DNA of 64,000 nt from Perilla frutescens (lineage: Eukaryota > Streptophyta > Magnoliopsida > Lamiales > Lamiaceae). Position 1 is the stretch's first letter, and every line of letters begins with the position of its first letter. A model generated the notes under the pieces. The model saw only the letters and a list, made by a program, of their open reading frames with translations. It ran no database searches and was not told the DNA's origin. The position numbers and the translations under genes were made by a program. The stretch covers positions 1,572,501-1,636,500 of the forward strand of contig BRKX01000006.1 in NCBI GenBank assembly GCA_026008535.1, in the 5' to 3' direction. Below, piece after piece: positions 12,001 through 22,663 of this stretch.

Positions 12001-12440
12001 GGGTTGTAAATGAATAGATTCACTTGTGAGCTATTTAAAACTCGGCTCAAAAAAAGCTTGTTTGTTTTGCAGACGAGTCTCGAATTGAGTTCTCTATTAA
12101 CTTATCAAGCTGAACTCGAACATAATAGTATTCGGCTCAACTAACTCGCAAACATATTCGAATTTGTGCTTAATCAAATATGTCCGTGAACATGTTCATG
12201 ATTCATAAATATTATAAATATTTTTTTAATGGATAAATCAAACAAGCGTTTTTTCGGAGCACATTCGAGCTTGAGGCTCAATTAGTAATTTTTTTAGTAT
12301 TTCATAAGTCGAGCTGACATAATAAATATTTATCCAGAAGAGTTTGAACAAGAGAAAAAAAAATGCGAATCGACCTCGAGCCGAACTGAAACTCTAATAA
12401 ACATTCACGAGTGGAGCTCGAACATCAAGATATTCAATTC
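12001..12440. repeat. AGCTCG-rich dispersed repeat upstream of NLR1
   Basis: The stretch starts near AGGGTTGTAAATGAA and is dense in CTCGAG/GAGCTCG-like words (ACTCGGCTC, GAGCTTGAGGCTC, GTGGAGCTCGAAC). It resembles, without matching closely, the hAT-type elements at 8396 and 62169 and the fragment at 62930-63060. Copy B keeps only its distal part (about 27960-28180), so an internal deletion separates the two NLR promoters here. Confidence 0.55.
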
Positions 12441-12760
12441 ATTGATGCATATTTTATGTACAACTAATTCTTCACCAACCGTTTGAATTTCTTTTTTGGC
12501 GGCTAAGGAAAAAGCTATGGGCGCCACAAATACTAATAATTCATTCGCCTATTTCTCTATTCTTTCATCTGGGCTTCTCAAATATTATCTCTTCATTTCT
12601 ATTTAAATATATATTCTCAAATGTTATTAATTATTTAGCCCATTATATTTCTTTCTTGTTTTCTCTTTCACAAATTATATCTCATCATTAATTTCATTCA
12701 CACTGCAATTAAGTCTATTCTTCTGTGTGTTTGTGCATTGATTTTCAAAGTTAGAGAAAA

Positions 12761-15475
12761 ATGGCGGCTTATGCATCTCTGGTTTCTGTTATGCAAATTA
12801 TAAATCAGCTCCAGCATCATCCTTCCCGTCCAATTTCCATCGACCAACAACAAGTCGAATCTCTCACTGAAATTGTTACCTTCCTGCAGCAATTTCTTGA
12901 GGGCTCCACCGCTGAATCTGATCCACTGGAGATACGCATCGCAGATGCAGCCTATGAGGCGGAAGATGTTATCGAATCCTATATCGTCGACACAATTCAG
13001 CTGCGCCGACGGCGATCCACCAGTTCGAGTTGGAGCAGCTTCTTCATCAATTGCTTTCCAAGTCATCATGAAGAAATCAGACCTTGGAGCAAGTTCTGTC
13101 ATGATCTACAGAAAGTGATAGAAGAAATGGATTCAATCAAGAAAACGGTGGAGATGATGAGAGAGAAGAGTAGTGCAGTCCAAGATCATCAGCAGCAGCA
13201 GAGGAACATCTTCAGATCCTCATCTGTGATTGGGAAGAACATGAGCAGTATGATGGTGGGATTTAATGATGTGTTGGTTCAACTCTTGGATAAGCTCACC
13301 GGTGGACCATCCAGTCGCCAAGTCATCCCTATCACGGGGATGGGTGGAATAGGTAAGACCACTCTTGCTCGAAATGTATTTGAGCATGCACTCATTAAGG
13401 ATCATTTTGATATTTGTGCTTGGGTTACAATTTCGCAACAGTATAACACAAAAGAAATTATTTGCAAAATTCTTTCTCTAGAAAGTGGGAACTTGAGTGA
13501 GGAAGAATTAGGAGTTGATTTGCACAAATATCTATTTGATAGCAGGTATCTTATAATAATGGATGATATGTGGAGTATAGAAGTGTGGGAGAAGATGGGA
13601 CGTTTCTTTGTTGATTGTGACAATGGAAGCCGAATAATTGTTACAACTAGGCAATCTCACCTGACTTCCCAATTGACCCAATCTAATTATGGCCTTGATA
13701 TGAAATTTCTAGATGAGGCTAATAGTTGGAATCTCTTCTCCAAAACTGTTTTCGGAGAAGAAAGTACTATTCCTCTTGAACTGGAGAAAATAGGAAAGAA
13801 GATTGTGGAAAAATGCAGAGGGCTTCCTCTTTCAATTGTTGTGATTGGAGGCCTTCTTGCAAAATCCCAACATACACAAAAGTATTGGGAGGATATAGAG
13901 CAAAAATTCAATTCAATTTTGAATTTGGAGAATGATGAGTATTGTTTGAAAATATTGAAATTGAGTTATAACCATTTGCCGGCTTATCTAAAGCCAAGTT
14001 TCTTGTATATGGGAAGTTTTAAGGAAGACGAAACAATTCGTGTCTCCACGCTCATCAAGCTGTGGGTTTCTGAAGGATTTCTAAAACCAGAAAATGGCAA
14101 AACCTTGGAAACAATTGGAAAAGAGTTCTTAAAGGATTTAATTGATAGAAATCTCATTTTAATTGATAATTTGGGATCTACTGAAAACATAAAGCACTGC
14201 AAAATGCATGATTTGTTGAGGGATCTCTGCTTGAAAGAAGCTGAAAGTGAGAGGTTTTATTATGTGATTGGGCAACATGGTCCTCCAGGCATACATAACC
14301 GACGCCGCATGTTTTATCCTAAAATAAGTTCTAATGAAGTTTTCAAATCCCCGTCTCATATTCGTTCTCTTACATCTCAACATCATAAAGTTAGAATGTC
14401 TCCAAATTTTAGATTGTTGAGGATATTTAATGCATCTTATTCAAATATATTTATAGTTGAGTCTGACTTACCCGAGTACCGCTTAAAAAAAGTGATTGAT
14501 GAGTTAGTGAACTCTCGGTATGTTGCTATTAATGCTTATAGATGGAAAGCCAAACTCCCTTCTTCAGTGAGTTTCCTTTGGAATCTACATACACTTCGAA
14601 TTGAAGCTTTAAAAGGAGTTATTACTGCACCAGTTGAGATTTGGAAGATGTCTCAACTTAGACATGTAGAGGTCTTATTCGATGGTATGTATCTCCCAGA
14701 TCCTCCGAATGACAGTAGCACCATGATCTTGGAGAATCTACAAACACTCAAAGGAGTAGTGAATTTCAAGTGTGGAGAAGAGGTGGTTAAGAGAATTCCC
14801 AATATCATGAAATTGGAAATAGAATATCAAGAATTTACAGAAATTGGGAGACGTGATGGTGATTACTACTGCCTCAGCAATCTTCAGTGTCTGTGTAAAC
14901 TGGAATCTTTCACCTTCAATAGGCTTAGCAGAAGTGATGATGAATTTATGCAGAGCCTTACCTTCCCACAGTCTCTTAAAAAGTTGGTTATGATAGATCA
15001 TTGTTCATTTGGGTGGGAAAAGATGTTAGAAAAGATAGGGTCATTACCCCTTCTTCAGAAGCTCAGATTGGGATTTGGGAGCTTCACAACACACAAGTGG
15101 GAAACAATTGAAGGCCAATTCCCCAGCCTCAAATTCTTGAGAGTGTTAGGTTGTCATGGTTTGAAACAGTGGATGATAGAAGACAGCTCTCATTTTCCAT
15201 GCCTTGAGCACCTCGACCTTTATGGATTAACAGAGTTGGAGGAGATCCCTACAGAAATTGGTGAAATACCAACGCTGCAATCAATTAGGTTGGGCGATTG
15301 CAGCGACTCAGTGGTTAAGAGCGCGAAGAAGATAGTGGAGGAACAAGAGGAATTACAAGGGGGTGAAGAACAACTGTCCTTTCATGTTGAAGTTTTTATC
15401 TCCAAGAAGAAGCTAGCAGGACTGCAGAGCCTTGCAAGCCGCAACTTTAAATTTGATGTGGACTTAGTAGATTGA
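12761..15475 (+). CDS. CC-NB-LRR immune receptor, R1-type (NLR1)
   Basis: Predicted cytoplasmic immune receptor of 904 residues in a single exon. An Rx-type coiled coil (about 1-160) carries an EDVID-like motif (AYEAEDVIESY, 64-74). The NB-ARC follows: P-loop GMGGIGKTT (193-201), kinase-2 YLIIMDDMW (263-271), RNBS-B GSRIIVTTR, GLPL in CRGLPL (352-357), and MHD in KMHDLLRD (482-484). From about 530 to the end are irregular leucine-rich repeats. In the RNBS-D motif it reads SFLYMG, with serine at 413, where NLR2 and the family usually have cysteine (CFLYMG). The ATG follows a short AT-rich leader and is conserved in NLR2. The architecture and wording resemble Solanaceae R1/late-blight homologues; the recognised pathogen cannot be inferred. 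The gene is complete, with no frameshift. Confidence 0.95.
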   Translation: MAAYASLVSVMQIINQLQHHPSRPISIDQQQVESLTEIVTFLQQFLEGSTAESDPLEIRIADAAYEAEDVIESYIVDTIQLRRRRSTSSSWSSFFINCFPSHHEEIRPWSKFCHDLQKVIEEMDSIKKTVEMMREKSSAVQDHQQQQRNIFRSSSVIGKNMSSMMVGFNDVLVQLLDKLTGGPSSRQVIPITGMGGIGKTTLARNVFEHALIKDHFDICAWVTISQQYNTKEIICKILSLESGNLSEEELGVDLHKYLFDSRYLIIMDDMWSIEVWEKMGRFFVDCDNGSRIIVTTRQSHLTSQLTQSNYGLDMKFLDEANSWNLFSKTVFGEESTIPLELEKIGKKIVEKCRGLPLSIVVIGGLLAKSQHTQKYWEDIEQKFNSILNLENDEYCLKILKLSYNHLPAYLKPSFLYMGSFKEDETIRVSTLIKLWVSEGFLKPENGKTLETIGKEFLKDLIDRNLILIDNLGSTENIKHCKMHDLLRDLCLKEAESERFYYVIGQHGPPGIHNRRRMFYPKISSNEVFKSPSHIRSLTSQHHKVRMSPNFRLLRIFNASYSNIFIVESDLPEYRLKKVIDELVNSRYVAINAYRWKAKLPSSVSFLWNLHTLRIEALKGVITAPVEIWKMSQLRHVEVLFDGMYLPDPPNDSSTMILENLQTLKGVVNFKCGEEVVKRIPNIMKLEIEYQEFTEIGRRDGDYYCLSNLQCLCKLESFTFNRLSRSDDEFMQSLTFPQSLKKLVMIDHCSFGWEKMLEKIGSLPLLQKLRLGFGSFTTHKWETIEGQFPSLKFLRVLGCHGLKQWMIEDSSHFPCLEHLDLYGLTELEEIPTEIGEIPTLQSIRLGDCSDSVVKSAKKIVEEQEELQGGEEQLSFHVEVFISKKKLAGLQSLASRNFKFDVDLVD

Positions 15476-16379
15476 TCTCTTCTTTCAATTTCTCATTTTA
15501 TTCTCCTTTTTCACTTCTGCTCTCATGAATTCTCATTTTAATTCTTTCATCTTAACTAATTAATAAAAGTTCATTTCATTTATCCTCTCGTATTATGATC
15601 TCATTTTGCAAAATAAACGAACCGCAAGAACATTTTTAAAAGTTTTGTTGTTCAGAATTTTATACAACGATATTGATGGATGGAAATTGATATTAATTAA
15701 AAAAAAATAAAGAAATTAAAAGAAAGAAAGACAGATAATCATATACGTACGTATTGGATGGATGTTGATATATGTATTGGATGTTTATAAATTAATCAAT
15801 AATTATATACTGTGTTCCTATGATCGAGTCATATTTGGGTCTGGATACTTTCAAACTTTTTTGTTTATTGACTTTATGCAATAGTATTGGTAAATAGTTG
15901 AGTTCGCATACTTTCAATTTTATTTTAATTTGGATCTATATAATTTCATTAAGTTAAATTAGGTTCTTGTTTGTAGAGTAACTTAAGAATGTAATGTTAA
16001 CAAGTAAAAAGTACAATGAACAAATCCAGAGACATATGGTCGTACTGTTTCAATACATAATTAACACATAATTAATTAATTTCATTCTAATCAATTACAA
16101 ACTTACAGTACATGTAATCAAGAAGAATGAAACACAAACCAAACATTGCCAACAACCTCTTTCAACTGAAATGGGATGGGCTGATGGTGTTGTCACCTTT
16201 TTTGCACAAGACAATTGTCGGTTATTCTCGTCATAAAAGAAAAATGATTAAATATAATTCAAACTGCAGGTACCTAAAATAGTTAGTTCCAAATGAAAAC
16301 CTTCATGATTCGAGTTGTATCCCCCACCGTACAGAAAATCGAATGCAACACAGTGATTCCTTTTGCATATTTTGAATCA
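15476..16379. other. NLR1 3' flank, shared with NLR2
   Basis: Non-coding. It matches 31218-31970 closely, including AATAAAAGTTCATTTCATTT about 85 bp after the stop (a possible polyadenylation region in both). The two copies diverge at about 16225/31970, where copy B carries a Helitron-like 5' end. Confidence 0.6.
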
Positions 16380-17557
16380 TTAGATGAGATCTCCATTCAA
16401 ATATAGGCATTGTTAAAGATGGAATGAAAAGTGTAAGAAAGAAAAGTGATATTTAATTAATTAGTGTCTAAATTTCTAAGATACGTTAGGATTCAAACTC
16501 AAGCACTAACAAAATTACCTCATGTGTCATATTGAATATGAATTTTAGTCCGATCATTGATCGATCTTATAAATTTTAACTTATAAAACAATATCTTATA
16601 AGTTTTTGTCACTCAGTAGTCGTCAAGAACTCATGTGCCAAAGTAGTTAGTGTAAATTTGTTGGTAAACCAATATTCAGAACGTAAATCTTGTACTATAT
16701 ATGCTGTCCACGTATAGGTTAATAGACCCAAATGCATTCAATGAAACCGATTTAATTGATTATATTATATGGAAGACTTTTTCTCCTAAATTATGTCAAC
16801 AATTATTTATATCTTTTATTTCAATATATATTAAATGTGCATTTTATATCTATATATATATATTTCATAATATACATGTGGAATATAGTAAATGTGTAGT
16901 TTTTGAACAGCTCAAGGTATCATTTTGGTATTGGACCTCAATAATTTTGAATATACTGTATTACATCATCATATACAACACAATGTTCATGTAGTCTATT
17001 ATCTATTTGCTTGTCATAAATAAATTTCGTTATTGAAGTTATAAAATTAATTTTACATGTTAAACTCACAAGAAGAATATGATTTAAAATCTCCAATTTT
17101 TGCATAAAACTGACATTTTCTGAAATTTTTACCGATGAAAATATTAAATAAATATTCATGATATTCACGTGTCGAGATTTATCTATTTGTTTGTAGTAGC
17201 CCATATAGACTTTTATGGTTGGGTGCATGAGCAATTTCCCAAAATTAAGGTAATATCCAAGATATGTGACAAACACAAAAAATGATGCAAAAACAGTTCT
17301 AACGATTGCTCTATTCTTTGTTGTATTATCCATATTTGAACAGTGTTGCTTCTTCATTTTTTAAGTAGTGACGTTCACCAGCCTGTTCTATTTTATTTTT
17401 CTTTTTTTAATAGGTTGCTTATATTTTCTTTTTTCCTTATCTTGTTTGCCTTATTTTAAAATTTTTTTTAATAGTTGAAATAATGTTATTCTTAATTATT
17501 TTTTATTTTAAATGTTGAAATATAAAATTGTATATCAAATAATTCTAGAATATATTA

Positions 17558-17796
17558 CTACATCCATCCCAATAACAAGGTCCTTCTTACCTTTTTGGAA
17601 CGTCTCAATACCAAAGTCCCATACCCAAAAAAGAAATAATTAATGTCCTAATCAAAATGGATCCCACTTACTTTATATTACTTTTGATTATAATAATCCT
17701 TAATAAATTGGACCTCACTTACTTTACCAACTAATCTACTCCTCCTTAATCTTTGTACCCAATAGCAAGAGGACCTTGCTATTGGGACGAAGGTAG
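17558..17796. mobile_element. Stowaway-like MITE, 239 bp
   Basis: Termini CTACATCCATCCCAATAACA and (reverse strand) CTACCTTCGTCCCAATAGCA are inverted repeats, flanked by TA on both sides. This is typical of Stowaway/Tc1-Mariner MITEs. The matching places in copies 0 (about 7255) and B (about 33125) are uninterrupted, so the insertion is younger than the duplication. The termini are related to those of the 91-bp element at 60678. Confidence 0.9.
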
Positions 17797-17830
17797 TATA
17801 TTATAATATGATATGTACACACACACACAC

Positions 17831-19286
17831 ATATGTAGGGGAGTTTTGACATGTGAACATAGAGTGTGTGTGTGTGTAATTTGTGGACAAATTTTGGTCA
17901 TTAAACTCTTAAGATCAAGGAATATTATTAATTAATTGTTATGGTTATAATTCCACCTTTTTATAGATTTCAAATGCATTGGGGGTAAAATTGTACATTT
18001 AACTTCCTTTTTTTTTGTTGTAGCAGTTCTCAAGGAATTTGAGAACGAAAATTACATGTGCTAATTAAATAATATAATCAATCCCTACATGATCTATATG
18101 GTTTTTAATTTAATGAGATATCAAATAATTATTTATTAATTTTGTTGTTTGTTGGTTGGATTTTTTTTAGGTTGTGATTGTGACAATATGAAAGGGGATC
18201 AAGTTTTGGTTTTAACCTTTTAGGGTTATTGATGAAGTATTTTATACTTCAAATTATAGATCGTGCCAAATGCAAGTGTGCACGGATGTAGCAAGCAATG
18301 ATACGAATCGAACCACAAGGAATATGAGGTATGATCTTAACAATGCAAGTAATATGTTGGCCCAAGTTACATTCACTATTTAAACAAACATAATTTCTTT
18401 TAGAAATTGTTTTGTTCCAAACCATCAACAAATAATAAGTTGCACTCTTGAATGTAGAATATCAAATACTTCAAATGGAAGATTTAAAAAGGTAATAAAA
18501 GAAGGGGTTCTGGGGTGCTAGATCATTGATCAAGGTATTCTAAAAACCACATGAATCACATAACTCTCCTCTTTTCAACCATGATTTGGGCAAGGATCAT
18601 CTAGGCATTTTCTCAAACACCTAGCATACAAGCAAGTGCAAAACTTACTAGAGTGAACTAATGACAACGAAAAAAATAAAAATTACGATATATTAATTCA
18701 TTTCATTCCAAATTATAAGAAATTATACCATATCATTTAATTTATTGTACAATGTAGTGTCTTATAATTTCAAACGAATGAAACGATATAATACAATTTC
18801 TTATAATTTCTAATGAAATTACATTATATAGCTAATTTCATTTTAAATTATAAGAAATTACATTATATAAACAAATTTCTTATAATTTCTGCCACTAGAG
18901 TGAACTAATGTAATGATTTCGTGTAATTTGGATCGAAATGAATTATTGTCATTTGAAGTAAACTAAACTAATATATTATAACTTCTTATAGTTTTGTTAA
19001 ATTCTGACATATAAAATTCATCAATTTTTGTCGTTTGGGTCTCACTAATTTGTAGTTTGAAATCCAACTTTATTTGTTTTCATATTTAAATTTTATTATA
19101 TTTATAATTGATTATTATGATTTTAATTCCATGACCAACTAGTAAATCTTATTAAAATATTTAATAAATTAATTAATGTTAGTTTTATTTGATCTCTAGA
19201 TCTCTTTTTAAAATAATAATTTTCCCCAGCAAATTGGAAAAAAAAAAACTATATCAGTTTCCCAAAAAAATATAACAATTACACAC
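17831..19286. other. Intergenic; AT-rich short-unit repeats
   Basis: No gene is supported. Around 18230-18370 lies a non-AT-rich stretch (GTGCCAAATGCAAGTG, GAACCACAAGG) reminiscent of retroelement or DNA-element ends, unassigned. From about 18690 to 18990 the words TTTCTTATAATTT and its complement AAATTATAAGAAA recur at 40-60 bp spacing, also seen at 21540-21790 on the far side of the Harbinger-type element. Confidence 0.5.
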
Positions 19287-19454
19287 TTAGGGGGCGTTTG
19301 GTATTCATATACCAGTATATCAGATATCAAATATGGGTATCGGATATTAGGTATGGGTATCAGATTGATATCTGATATCTGTGTTTGGAATGAACTTTTC
19401 TGATATGAGATATGAAATCCTGATTTTTAAAAAATAAAGTTAACTTTTAACTGA

Positions 19455-19457
19455 AAC

Positions 19458-19501
<44 letters not shown>
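19455..19501. repeat. (AAT)n microsatellite inside the Harbinger-type element
   Basis: About 14 consecutive AAT/ATA triplets near the left end of the element. Confidence 0.85.
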
Positions 19502-19503
<2 letters not shown>

Positions 19504-19723
19504 TTTTCTAGCATACCAAATTATACCAACATTTCAACTTATCTTAGATCATCCAAATATACAAAAAAAAAAAAATCTTCTAAAATATTAAGGATGAATG
19601 AATGTTTGATAGATAAGCAACGCAAAAGCTCCCAAAAAATACATCATCAAAATGACTTTGCAATCACATGCAAAAAAGTATATATATTTTCATCCCAGCA
19701 ACAATCTTCTTTTACCTCTTATG

Positions 19724-20425
19724 TTACACCCCACGAAGCCTAATTATGAGCCTTTCCACGTACAATTTCTTCCACTCATCATTTGGACAACTATAGAATG
19801 CATCAAGCTCACTTGAGTTCCTCGAGAGATAGCTAGTAGCATCAATTGCATCAACTTGAGAAACTCCCTCTATCATAGCAACTTCGGATAACAAAATTTC
19901 TTTTGTTCCACTACTTCTTTTTCACGCTTTTGAGCTTCTTTCCAAGTATCAGCAATGGTACCCATATGATCTTTGATTGTATCTATAGCAATCACAAGCT
20001 TATCATTGGATACAAGAGGGCTTTTACCTTTCTTTTGCCTCTTCCGTGGTGGTTGTGTTTGCAATTCAGTGACATCCGAGTCCTCTAGATCATTTTCTAG
20101 ATCAATGCATTCATTGTTCATGTTGTTGATGCTATCATTCATATCTTCAGACCTACTCCCATCCGCTCGATCTGCATCATATATAATTTGTAACTTTTCA
20201 AATAGTGGGAATGCACTCTTGTGAAGCCTTCAACCCACATTCAGGAAACTTGTCTTTCATCTTTTCTGTTAAGCATTGATGAAATCCATTCTTGAAACCA
20301 CCCTCACACTTCCATCGAGGATCAAGTTTTAGCTCCAGTATGAAATCCAACAATGTTTCCTCTTCTAAGGAACTCCACTTCCTCTTGTTCTTCCCACGTC
20401 CAGCAACTTGATTTGAATCATTCAT
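19724..20425 (-). pseudogene. MYB/SANT-like accessory protein (Harbinger ORF1) pseudogene
   Basis: The N-terminus (MNDSNQVAGRGKNKRKWSSLEEETLLDFILELK) is a Myb/SANT-like domain of the kind encoded next to PIF/Harbinger transposases. After KASQE the frame changes by one base and resumes as SAFPLFEKLQIIYDADRADG. In relatives the second half of the domain lies between these parts, so an internal deletion removed it. The middle reads an acidic segment, then the basic PPRKRQKKGK (probable nuclear signal). A second frameshift after VVEQKK leads to LLSEVAMIEGVSQVDAIDA and the natural C-terminus, stopping at 19724-19726. In relatives this protein binds the element's DNA and assists the transposase; this copy cannot be full length. 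Confidence 0.75.
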
Positions 20426-22021
20426 CCTAAAAATATTGAAAATTTCATATATAATACATGCTCAAAATATTGTTAATTTCACATGTAATTCAGGCTCAAT
20501 CATTGTTAATTCTTCTCCAATTCCTCTACCTCAACACTATATTTCCTTCCTCTGTAAACGCAACAAGAGCGAATATCATTAGCTCACATCCAAATATCTC
20601 TGTTAATTTTCTTCCTAACGAAATAGTTGTAGCATTATATATAGCTGAACAACTGATATCCTCCCATCAAAATTTTAAAATATTCTCTCATGTAATAAAA
20701 GTAGTGTCCCAAATCTCAAAGCTATAACCGCATTCACTTAGCTTAATTTTTTAATTGTCATGGTTTCTCACTGTCCTGTGAACAACAAACGCGACTATAA
20801 ATACAAAGCATAGAACTTTGTCATGGGGTAACGATTAGTAGGATGCTTTGCTCAAAATTTGCAAACAATTTATCATAATCAAAGCTCAAATCGACACTAC
20901 AATACTTAGGATTGTCACACCAAAATTCAAACTCGTAATAATAAAATTATAGAAAGACGATTGTGATTAAGAATGAAAGCAAAAATACTCACAACCCGAA
21001 AATTTGGACCGATTGGATGCTGCGACAGGCCTGGCAAAAGAGAAACGACGTATTATATATGAAATTTTATATATGAAATTCGGATTCTTTTACCTTGAAA
21101 TTGAAGTGGAATAATCTACTACTGAAACAAGATTTTTGAAGATGCGAACAATTTCCCGAGAAAAAGCATAAAGAATTTGGGCTATGGAATTTGGGGAGGA
21201 GGAGAAAAAGAGAAACGAGGGTTTTTCACGATGAGATATGAATTATACCGGTGCAAATATTGGTATATCAGATATGTTAAAAGTGGGGATATGAGTATAT
21301 CAAAGATATCAATTTGATATCCATATACTAATATACAAACACATGGTATAGGTATGGGCCATTTTGATACCCATACCTGATATACGTTATAGATACCAAA
21401 CGTCCCCTTAACTCTTATTAAATTAAGCAGAGATTGAGTTAACATAATTTAATAAAATCCTCTATTTAATTCAATAAGGTAATTAATATAAATTTGTGTT
21501 TGATTTTATTTTATTTAATTTAGGATAAAAATGATGTGTCCAAATACTTCTCATATAATTGATTATAATTTAAAATGAAACCAACAAATATAATGTAATT
21601 TCTGAATCCATTAAAGGAACATACAATATATTATTTCATTTAATTCCAAATCACAAGAAATTACTATTTCAAATATTATAATGTTATTTTTTATAATTCG
21701 AAATGAAATGAATTTATATAATGTAATTTCTTATAATTTGAAATGAAATTAACAAACATAATGCATTTTCTTATAATCTCAAATTGAATATAATATTTTG
21801 CATTTACCAAAAAAATAATTAATAATATAATAATTTGTAATAACACCACAAACTTATAGTAACTTTTACTTTTTATTTATTACTGATTTATATTATGTTT
21901 GTTAGGGATTTGTTAATGTTATTTTTTATTAATTTTTTTTATCTATAATATATGAAAAATGGTAAAAGATTATTATGGAATGAGATGAATTGTTCTTCTT
22001 CGACATTAGTGGTGGTTGTAT

Positions 22022-22278
22022 AAGTTAATTTCGATTTTGATCTCATAGGATATTGAGTATTTTGATTTTGGTCTCGACACTATCATTTTTGGTCATTTTT
22101 CAAAAAAATCGCCCAGTTTTAATCCCATAGGTTTAAGAATATCATTTTTTGTCCCATGATTTTAAGGTAAAAAAGGGGACCAAAATCGATACTAATTCTG
22201 TTTGGGATAAAAAATAATAGTGTTGACACCAAAATCGAAATACCCAATATTTTATAGGACCAAAATTGAAATTAACTC
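22022..22278. mobile_element. 257-bp Mutator-type MITE upstream of the MATH-BTB gene
   Basis: Termini AAGTTAATTTCGATTTTG and (reverse strand) GAGTTAATTTCAATTTTG are inverted, and the arms remain complementary for about 60 bp. A perfect ten-base direct repeat GTGGTTGTAT flanks it (22012-22021 and 22279-22288). It ends 385 bp before the MATH-BTB start codon, so it lies in that gene's promoter region. Confidence 0.9.
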
Positions 22279-22663
22279 GTGGTTGTATTTCACCGTGGCC
22301 TCGACTGGAATTTCATTAAAAAAAAATCTAGAAATAAAGAATGAAATTTATATAATACAAATTCTCAATTTCCTCTTTCCTCCCATACATCTCCATCGTC
22401 CGCCGACTTCCCCTGAACATAGCGCCGAGCGCCGCCGCAGCTGCCTTCGCCTCTGTCTGCTTATGACCTAGCAACATCGTCCAGTCCTCGCATACCTTAC
22501 CTGCCATCGCGTCCTAGCCTATCCCTCTCTCATCTCTCTAATTTTCAACCCCAAATCCCTGTACGCCGCCTCCCCTTCAAATTCGATCGAAGTTTGTTGT
22601 TTGTTGTGTTAGTGATTTGGTGATCTTATTGTCATATATATCTCTTGTCTTTCTGTCTATCTT

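Larger units (their letters stand above)
11593..17830 (+). repeat. Segmental duplication copy A (contains NLR1)
   Basis: From CCTAAATATATA just after the TRIM remnant, this block matches 27597 onward: TTGATCCGG..CAATCTTG, the 5' flank, the whole NLR gene, and the 3' flank to about 17830. Differences are mostly substitutions and small indels. Copy A has a Stowaway element at 17558-17796 that copies 0 and B lack, and the 5' flank contains about 400 bp (12000-12430) of AGCTCG-rich sequence that is partly deleted in copy B. Confidence 0.9.
19290..21407. mobile_element. PIF/Harbinger-type element, 2.1 kb, non-autonomous
   Basis: Termini GGGGGCGTTTGGTAT and (reverse strand) GGGGACGTTTGGTAT match at 14 of 15 bases and are flanked by TTA on both sides (19287-19289 and 21408-21410), the three-base target duplication of PIF/Harbinger elements. 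Subterminal regions are packed with GATATCAGATAT-like words on both sides. The interior carries a decayed MYB-like ORF on the minus strand (19724-20425) but no DDE transposase, so it would depend on a transposase in trans. Confidence 0.88.

Noticed and set aside
12698..13102. 134-codon minus-strand ORF opposite the start of NLR1 (and its twin at 28416-28838)
   Set aside because: It is the antisense shadow of the conserved NLR coiled-coil coding sequence; conservation between copies follows from the sense gene.
16701..17357. ORFs of 97 and 139 codons in the NLR1 3' flank, with a 78-codon relative at 32437
   Set aside because: They cross AT microsatellites, differ in frame between copies and have no recognisable domain, so they are not genes.
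18230..18370. Possible LTR or CACTA fragment (GTGCCAAATGCAAGTG .. GAACCACAAGG)
   Set aside because: No terminal repeats, primer site or target duplication could be located, so no element is called.
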